A stretch of 9,915 bases of DNA. It comes from Candidatus Equibacterium intestinale (GTDB taxonomy: Bacteria > Bacteroidota > Bacteroidia > Bacteroidales > UBA932). Shown in pieces: positions 5,558 to 9,915 of this stretch. The translations under genes and the position numbers were made by a program. The notes below the pieces were generated by a model. The model had not been told where the DNA came from and did not search any database. It saw only the letters and a list, made by a program, of their open reading frames with translations. The first letter of the stretch is position 1; every line of letters starts with the position of its first letter. The stretch covers positions 1 through 9,915 of the forward strand of contig JAGHVP010000200.1 of assembly GCA_018064305.1 (NCBI GenBank), written 5' to 3'.

Positions 5558-7633
5558 TTAATCGAGTTTCAAGATAAGGGCGTCACCTTGTTCAAGGTTG
5601 TATACAGGTTTGTCTTCGGTGACAAGGTCTGTAATAGGGGTGAACGACCCATCCTTGTTTACAATCTGTGCCTTCTTCCCGTTTTCGTCAAGCTCCATAG
5701 AGAGCTTGTTCACGCTGCCGAGTGACTGGTTTACAATTACCAGATAGCGGCATCCTTCATTCTCGATCAGAGAAACAACTGCATGCTGTGATGCCTTGAA
5801 GTATTCAAAACCTACAGAAGTGTAGTTTGCCACACTCAGTTTTGTGGTGGGGAATGTACCGGGGAGAGCCTCTACGCTGGTTGTATGGCGTACCCACTTC
5901 ACCTTGCCGCCCAGGAACACCCACGCCTGGTTGTTGAGCTCGGCATTGACCTGTTTCACCATGTCGTAAACGGGTGAAAGTGAAAGGTCGCGGTTCATGG
6001 GAGCACTGCCGTCGAGCCATCCATCAGACTGATAGGGAGGGCATACGTATGTGAAATACTGGATTGCCTGGCAGCCGTATGCAAGGTTGGTGTAGTTCTG
6101 CAGGCGGAGCGCCTCTACTGAAGGGAACTCCTGGCCGTCGAATACCACGCTGCAGGCGAATCCTGAAAGAGGGAGGTCATATTCCTGTGCATAGTGGAAA
6201 TAGTCTTCCAGTGTGCTGTACCACCAGAATGCCACCTGGTTGCCTGTGCGTACAGGGTAGAAGTCGAATGCAAGGAACTGGGTGGGATGTTCCAGATGGT
6301 ACTTGCAGGCAGCTTCGACATATTCCTTGTGCGTGTCGGTTCCGTTGAGGTTTGCATCTGGGTTATTGATGCCTGCGGCTACGGGAAGGAACACAGTGTA
6401 CCACGGGTGGACAGGGTCATATTTCCTCATCTCCTCGACCATTTCTGCATAGTGGTCGAGATGGGCCACGCTGGGCTCGTCACCTACTATATATCCCCAG
6501 AGGGCGGGGTGGTCCTTTACGGCATTGATATACTGCTCCAAAGTTACAGTCTGCTGGAATTCGCCTCCGAAAAAGTCTCCGATGGGGATGCAGAGCTTCA
6601 CACCTGTCCCCTGGGCGGCATCAAGACCGGCAAGGGTGAGGTCGATGTCAAGCGGGCCGCCCCATTTGCCATAAGCGAAGCCGGCTGAAGAAATTGTAAA
6701 GCCGGCAGCAGCCATATCGAGATATCTTTCGCGGGTTGCTGCAGTGCCGCCGAAGCTTGCGTATGCAAGGATTTCGAATTTGGGCTGCGCACCGCGTGCG
6801 ATACATCTGATTGATGCGAGGTAGGTCCTGCCTTCACTGTCTGAGGCAGTGAGTATGACGTCTGCATCCGCAGCACCGGCAGGCGCTGTGACACTTACCT
6901 TTCCACCCCCGGCGGTCTGCTCTGTAACTTCGGCCTTCCAGCCGTTGCTGCCGAATGCGTACACCTTGGTGCCGGCAGAAACGCCTGTAAGACTATATGA
7001 AGCAACGGCTGTCATGCCGTCAAATACTCTTACGGTATCTGCCACGAAAGTGACCTCTGTCGCCTGCTCCTTGGGAATGGTGATTGTGCCGCCTTCTGTA
7101 AGTGTGATGACCACTGCTGCGGGGGTGTCTTCAATCTTTGCTATGTAAGGCTTTTCCATCTGTGCCGCCTCGTTCCATGTCTTCCCGCCGTCGAGTGACA
7201 TCTTCAGTGTGCAGTCTTCAACCTTGAACTGTGGTGCTGGAGCCTCGTCGCCGCCCACCTCGATGCGGTTGCCCTCAGAGTCCTTCAGCCACCCGCCGTC
7301 AGCTTTCCAGTAATATCTGCCGTTGTCTTCGCCCACAGAGACGTTGCTGGCCTGGTTGTAGACAGTTACGCTGCCGCCGTCCTTGAACGTGAGGGTGTAG
7401 CCTGTCACGGTTCCGTTTTCGCTCACGGGAACAATGGACTCTACGGAATTGCCTGTTTTTATGGCATTGACGGCACTTTCCAGTGCATCAATGTTGGAAT
7501 CGGAACGTTCACATAACTGTGAAAGTTCGTCAATCTGTTTCTTGAGGTCGTCAATCTGTGTCTGATAGTCGGTGCACGACATGCCCAGTGTGAGGCAGGC
7601 TGCAAGGCAGAAGCTGAAGAAGAAATGTCTCAT
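5558..7633 (-). CDS. Lipoprotein with DUF4988 and GH-A-like TIM-barrel domains
   Basis: First gene of the operon, 691 residues and complete. The signal peptide ends at LGMSC (Cys20; loose lipobox), followed by TDYQTQIDDLKKQIDEL and a coiled coil to about 58. The DUF4988-like domain spans about 62-188 (NGRYYWKADGGW, LDGGKTW, GTITIPK). An Ig-like domain spans about 190-278 (SNGWKAEV, VTAPAGAADADVILTASD). The TIM barrel (about 284-565) carries ALWGYIVGDEPS (Glu386 candidate acid/base), AFDFYPVR (456-462) and QYFTY (525-529). The beta-rich C-terminal domain (about 570-691) ends LEQGDALILKLD. It is probably a membrane-anchored glycan-active or glycan-binding protein; the substrate cannot be told. 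The start is set by the signal peptide and an AT-rich leader; a promoter lies about 40 bp upstream. Confidence 0.85.
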   Translation of the reverse strand: MRHFFFSFCLAACLTLGMSCTDYQTQIDDLKKQIDELSQLCERSDSNIDALESAVNAIKTGNSVESIVPVSENGTVTGYTLTFKDGGSVTVYNQASNVSVGEDNGRYYWKADGGWLKDSEGNRIEVGGDEAPAPQFKVEDCTLKMSLDGGKTWNEAAQMEKPYIAKIEDTPAAVVITLTEGGTITIPKEQATEVTFVADTVRVFDGMTAVASYSLTGVSAGTKVYAFGSNGWKAEVTEQTAGGGKVSVTAPAGAADADVILTASDSEGRTYLASIRCIARGAQPKFEILAYASFGGTAATRERYLDMAAAGFTISSAGFAYGKWGGPLDIDLTLAGLDAAQGTGVKLCIPIGDFFGGEFQQTVTLEQYINAVKDHPALWGYIVGDEPSVAHLDHYAEMVEEMRKYDPVHPWYTVFLPVAAGINNPDANLNGTDTHKEYVEAACKYHLEHPTQFLAFDFYPVRTGNQVAFWWYSTLEDYFHYAQEYDLPLSGFACSVVFDGQEFPSVEALRLQNYTNLAYGCQAIQYFTYVCPPYQSDGWLDGSAPMNRDLSLSPVYDMVKQVNAELNNQAWVFLGGKVKWVRHTTSVEALPGTFPTTKLSVANYTSVGFEYFKASQHAVVSLIENEGCRYLVIVNQSLGSVNKLSMELDENGKKAQIVNKDGSFTPITDLVTEDKPVYNLEQGDALILKLD

Positions 7634-7672
7634 TATGTCAATAATTAATAGATGCTGTCTGAAAATAACTTA

Positions 7673-7703
7673 CAAATATAACAACAATAATTGGATATGC
7701 AGG
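7673..7703 (-). promoter_or_regulatory. Promoter of the lipoprotein operon
   Basis: On the minus strand a perfect Bacteroides -7 box, TATATTTG, lies at 7680-7673 with a weak -33 element (CTG instead of TTG) 19 bases upstream. The predicted transcript would start near 7669, giving a 5' leader of about 35 AT-rich bases before the ATG at 7633. No Shine-Dalgarno sequence is seen, which is usual in Bacteroidota. Confidence 0.6.
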
Positions 7704-7705
7704 AG

Positions 7706-7735
7706 TTTGCATTTAAATAAAATGTATTACATTTG
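7706..7735 (+). promoter_or_regulatory. Promoter of the his operon
   Basis: A Bacteroides-type promoter is formed by TTTG at 7706-7709 and TACATTTG (exact TAnnTTTG) at 7728-7735, with an 18-base spacer. Transcription would begin near 7739-7742, just before the leader-peptide ATG at 7749. It is back-to-back with the lipoprotein promoter, so the two regions share about 60 bp of control DNA. Confidence 0.6.
7720..7734. repeat. 15-base palindrome over the his promoter -7 box
   Basis: AAATGTA-T-TACATTT has perfect 7-base arms around a central T and covers most of the TACATTTG -7 element. An 8-base palindrome, ATTTAAAT (7711-7718), lies next to it. It could be an operator for a dimeric regulator acting on his or on both divergent promoters, but AT-rich promoter DNA can produce such symmetry by chance. 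Confidence 0.35.
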
Positions 7736-7748
7736 TTGCGCAGAAGCT

Positions 7749-7805
7749 ATGGAATATTTGAAATCACACATCCATCATCACCATCACCCGTCTCGAATGA
7801 GGTAG
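7749..7805 (+). CDS. hisL: His operon leader peptide
   Basis: An 18-residue peptide, MEYLKSHIHHHHHPSRMR, has six His codons in a seven-codon window (7767-7787), the hallmark of histidine attenuators; compare the run of seven His in enterobacterial HisL. It lies between the predicted his promoter and an intrinsic terminator upstream of hisG. Its TAG stop (7803-7805) lies inside the antiterminator strand, so a ribosome reaching the stop would mask it, while one stalled at His codons for lack of charged tRNA-His would leave it free. The ATG at 7749 is chosen because it fits the promoter; the frame stays open upstream, but that part would precede the transcript start. Confidence 0.85.
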   Translation: MEYLKSHIHHHHHPSRMR

Positions 7806-7881
7806 GGCTGAAGATGTTTTCCCATACGGCTAATGCGGCGCATCGATGACTTACCTGAAACTTCGGGTAGGTCTTTTTTTT
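7787..7881 (+). promoter_or_regulatory. His attenuator: alternative RNA structures
   Basis: Three competing pairings are visible. (a) An early hairpin at 7787-7807, CCC/GGG plus TCTC/GAGG with a GAAT loop, would sequester the antiterminator strand when translation is absent. (b) In the antiterminator, AGGTAGG (7800-7806) pairs with CTTACCT (7850-7856), 7 bp including one G-U. (c) The terminator at 7848-7873 uses the same CTTACCT strand. AGGTAGG and the terminator's 3' arm GGGTAGGTC are near-copies, so (b) and (c) exclude each other. This matches the classical stalled-ribosome scheme: low His-tRNA leads to stalling, antitermination and hisGD expression. Confidence 0.75.
7848..7881 (+). terminator. 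Intrinsic terminator of the his attenuator
   Basis: The 11-bp stem GACTTACCTGA / TCGGGTAGGTC (two G-U pairs) with an AACT loop is followed directly by eight T residues (7874-7881). It lies 17 bp before the hisG ATG and 42 bp after the leader-peptide stop, the expected place for a conditional terminator rather than a gene-end terminator. Confidence 0.85.
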
Positions 7882-7898
7882 GAAATAAACAGAATAAT

Positions 7899-8750
7899 AT
7901 GATAAGAATTGCAATCCAGTCAAAAGGCAGACTCAGTGAGGAAAGCCTTGCCCTGATGAATGAAGCGGGCATCAAGATAGACGAACTCAAGCGTAAATTC
8001 CTTTCACGCGCAGTGAACTTCCCACTGGAGGTACTCTACCTCCGCGATGATGATATTCCCGGGGTGGTGGAAGAGGAATCTGCCGACCTGGGCATTGTAG
8101 GCTACAATGAGGTGGCAGAGACAGGTGCTGATGTAAAGATAGTGCGCAAGCTGGGGTTCGGTGCGTGCCGCATCTCGATTGCAATCCCGAAGGACCAGGA
8201 ATACACAGGCCCGCAGTTCCTGAGCGGCAAGCGCATCGCCACATCATATCCGAATGTGCTGGAAGCATGGCTTGAAGAAAACGGTGTTGACGCCGAGATA
8301 CAGAAGATCATGGGCTCTGTGGAGATTGCACCCGCCGCCGGCATTGCCGATGCCATCTTCGATATCGTGTCGTCTGGCGGAACACTTGTATCGAACGGTC
8401 TGAAAGAGGTTGAGGTGGTGCTGAGGTCAGAAGCTGTGCTCATTGCCGGCAACAACATGTCGGAAGAGAAGCAGCAGATTCTGGATTCCATGCTTTTCCG
8501 CTTCGATGCAGTCGAGAACAGCCGCGGAAAGAAATATATCCTCATGAACCTTCCCACTGAGAAGGTGGAGGAGGCTGTGAAGATTCTCCCTGCAATGCGC
8601 AGTCCCACCGTGATGCCCCTGGCTGCAGAAGGGTGGTGCTCGCTCCACTCGGTGGTGCACGAATCAGAGCTCTGGGACAAGATAGAGCGGCTGAAAGCAA
8701 TTGGTGCCGAGGGCATCCTTATCCTTAACCTTGATAAAGTGATAGAGTAA
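7899..8750 (+). CDS. hisG: ATP phosphoribosyltransferase, long form
   Basis: Catalyses the first step of histidine biosynthesis, ATP + PRPP to phosphoribosyl-ATP + PPi, in the cytoplasm. At 283 residues it is the long, homohexameric type. The catalytic domain begins IRIAIQSKGRLSEESL (2-17), and the PRPP-binding segment VEIAPAAGIADAIFDIVSSG lies at 141-160, followed by GTL. The C-terminal region from about 205 (KKYILMNLP...MRSPTVMPL...WCSLHSVV) is the ACT-like regulatory domain through which histidine inhibits long-form HisG. This form needs no HisZ partner. The ATG at 7899 follows an AT-rich leader after the attenuator terminator, and the TAA overlaps the next ATG by one base. Control is expected at two levels: attenuation and feedback inhibition. 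Confidence 0.96.
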   Translation: MIRIAIQSKGRLSEESLALMNEAGIKIDELKRKFLSRAVNFPLEVLYLRDDDIPGVVEEESADLGIVGYNEVAETGADVKIVRKLGFGACRISIAIPKDQEYTGPQFLSGKRIATSYPNVLEAWLEENGVDAEIQKIMGSVEIAPAAGIADAIFDIVSSGGTLVSNGLKEVEVVLRSEAVLIAGNNMSEEKQQILDSMLFRFDAVENSRGKKYILMNLPTEKVEEAVKILPAMRSPTVMPLAAEGWCSLHSVVHESELWDKIERLKAIGAEGILILNLDKVIE

Positions 8751-9915
8751 TGGAACTTATCATAAATCCGCAGAAAGAGCAGTGGGGGGCCTTGTGCAGA
8801 AGGGCTACCGCCGACAACTCAGTGATAGAGGGGCGGGTGCGCTCCATCCTGGACAGGGTCAGGAAAGGCGGTGATGCTGCATTGAAAGAGATAACTGCAG
8901 AGATAGACGGCAGTGCTCCTGAGAGTTTCCTTGTAAGTGCTGAAGAAATCAGGCAGGCCGGAAGCCAGGTGGGTGAAGACCTGAAGCGGGCCGTGGCGGT
9001 GGCTGCCTCCAATATCCGTGCGTTCCATGCAGCCCAGGCGTCGGAGCCTGTGGAGGTAGAGACCATGCCGGGCGTAAGATGCCGCCGCCGCCAGCTTCCC
9101 ATAGAGAAGGTGGGGCTTTATATCCCCGGTGGCAGTGCGCCGCTCTTCTCGACCCTGCTGATGCTGGCAATCCCGGCGCGCCTTGCGGGCTGCCGTGAGG
9201 TGGTCCTTTCCACACCATGCGGGAAGGATGGCTGTGTATCGCCTGCAATACTCTATGCAGCAAGTGTCTGCGGAGTTGACAAGATTTACAAGGCTGGCGG
9301 TGCACAGGCCGTCGGCGCTATGGCGTACGGCACTGAAAGCATCCCCAGAGTGAGCAAGATATTCGGCCCGGGCAACCGCTATGTCACCTTTGCGAAGCAG
9401 ATTGTAAGTTCGGAAGGGGTGGCGGTAGATATGCCTGCAGGTCCTTCGGAGGTGATGGTCCTGGCCGATGGAAGCGCGAAGGTGGAGTTTGTTGCGGCCG
9501 ACCTGCTGTCGCAGGCCGAGCACGGTCCCGACAGCCAGGCCATGCTTGTGGCATCCAGCATTGCATTCGCAGAGAAGGTGCGTGCGGAGGTGATGCGCCA
9601 GCTGGATCTTCTTCCCCGCGGTGCCATTGCATCCAAAGCCTTGGAAAACAGCCGCCTGATTGTGATTGAAGAGCGCGGCAGGATGCTGGAGTTTGCCAAC
9701 TGCTATGCGGCGGAGCACCTTATCGTGTCGCTGGAAAACCCTTGGGAGGCAGCGGAGCAGATTACTGCGGCGGGCAGTGTGTTCATAGGCAACTATTCGC
9801 CCGAAAGGGCGGGAGACTATGCATCAGGCACCAACCACACTCTCCCCACCATGGGGCTGGCAGCTGCATACAGCGGCATCGGACTGGACAGTTTCATGCA
9901 CTCTATAACGTATCA
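8750..9915 (+). CDS. hisD: Histidinol dehydrogenase (3' end cut by the window)
   Basis: Carries out the last two steps of histidine biosynthesis, NAD-dependent oxidation of histidinol to histidinal and then histidine, using a zinc ion. 388 codons are present of a usual length near 430, so roughly the last 40 residues are missing. Motifs visible: VGLYIPGGSAPLFST (121-135), KAGGAQAVGAMAYGT (181-195), IFGPGNRYV (204-212), DMPAGPSEVMVLAD (227-240), LLSQAEHGPDSQ (252-263; zinc-site Gln and His), AAEHL (320-324; catalytic Glu322-His323 pair) and the signature GDYASGTNHTLPT (355-367). The start codon overlaps the hisG stop (TAATG), implying translational coupling and a hisG-hisD order. Confidence 0.96.
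   Translation, partial: MELIINPQKEQWGALCRRATADNSVIEGRVRSILDRVRKGGDAALKEITAEIDGSAPESFLVSAEEIRQAGSQVGEDLKRAVAVAASNIRAFHAAQASEPVEVETMPGVRCRRRQLPIEKVGLYIPGGSAPLFSTLLMLAIPARLAGCREVVLSTPCGKDGCVSPAILYAASVCGVDKIYKAGGAQAVGAMAYGTESIPRVSKIFGPGNRYVTFAKQIVSSEGVAVDMPAGPSEVMVLADGSAKVEFVAADLLSQAEHGPDSQAMLVASSIAFAEKVRAEVMRQLDLLPRGAIASKALENSRLIVIEERGRMLEFANCYAAEHLIVSLENPWEAAEQITAAGSVFIGNYSPERAGDYASGTNHTLPTMGLAAAYSGIGLDSFMHSITY

Noticed and set aside
7767..7787. Vector-like histidine tag
   Set aside because: The run is interrupted by Ile, sits in a natural chromosomal context before hisG and is followed by an attenuator terminator.
7572..7805. A 77-residue plus-strand protein ending in the His run
   Set aside because: Its first part lies antisense to the lipoprotein signal-peptide region and upstream of the his promoter; only the last 18 codons form the leader peptide.
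8819..9718. A 299-residue minus-strand frame opposite hisD
   Set aside because: hisD is unmistakable on the plus strand; the antisense frame is rich in His, Arg and Cys without family features and comes from codon bias.
1..9915. CRISPR arrays, tRNA or rRNA genes, insertion sequences
   Set aside because: No regularly spaced repeats, no transposase and no recognisable RNA gene signature were seen on either strand.

Overview
The window looks like the chromosome of a Bacteroidota (Bacteroidales) bacterium of moderate GC. Three things point there: Bacteroides-type promoter boxes (TAnnTTTG) in the central intergenic region, translation starts without Shine-Dalgarno sequences, and three lipoproteins built on the DUF4988 / 'PL29 family lyase N-terminal' domain, one with a BACON domain. 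The species cannot be named from the sequence alone.

Layout, left to right. (1) 1-340 has no convincing gene but contains several perfect or near-perfect hairpins. (2) 341-790 (+) encodes a GatB/YqeY-domain protein. (3) 848-7633 (-) is one operon of three tandem paralogous lipoproteins with 9-bp gaps, transcribed from a promoter near 7680 and ending convergently against yqeY. Each has a lipoprotein signal, a short coiled coil, a DUF4988-like domain, an Ig/BACON-type domain, a TIM-barrel domain resembling clan GH-A glycoside hydrolases (ALWGY...DEP motif) and a C-terminal beta domain. The middle gene is cut by a single in-frame amber codon (TAG where its neighbour has GAG). The last 120 codons downstream are intact and still closely resemble the paralog. 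(4) 7634-7898 is a compact divergent regulatory region. It holds the lipoprotein promoter, a his-operon promoter, an 18-codon leader peptide containing His-Ile-His5, and an intrinsic terminator with a competing antiterminator. (5) 7899-8750 is hisG and 8750 to the window end is hisD (3' end missing), overlapping by one base (TAATG).

How it works together: the right side is the start of a histidine biosynthesis operon controlled by transcription attenuation through ribosome stalling at His codons. The left-pointing operon probably makes exported, lipid-anchored carbohydrate-active or glycan-binding proteins. No SusC/SusD pair, sulfatase or regulator lies beside it within the window, so it is not a standard complete polysaccharide-utilisation locus here. 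The most notable observations are the his attenuator, the recent amber disruption in the middle paralog, and the three-paralog lipoprotein operon itself.
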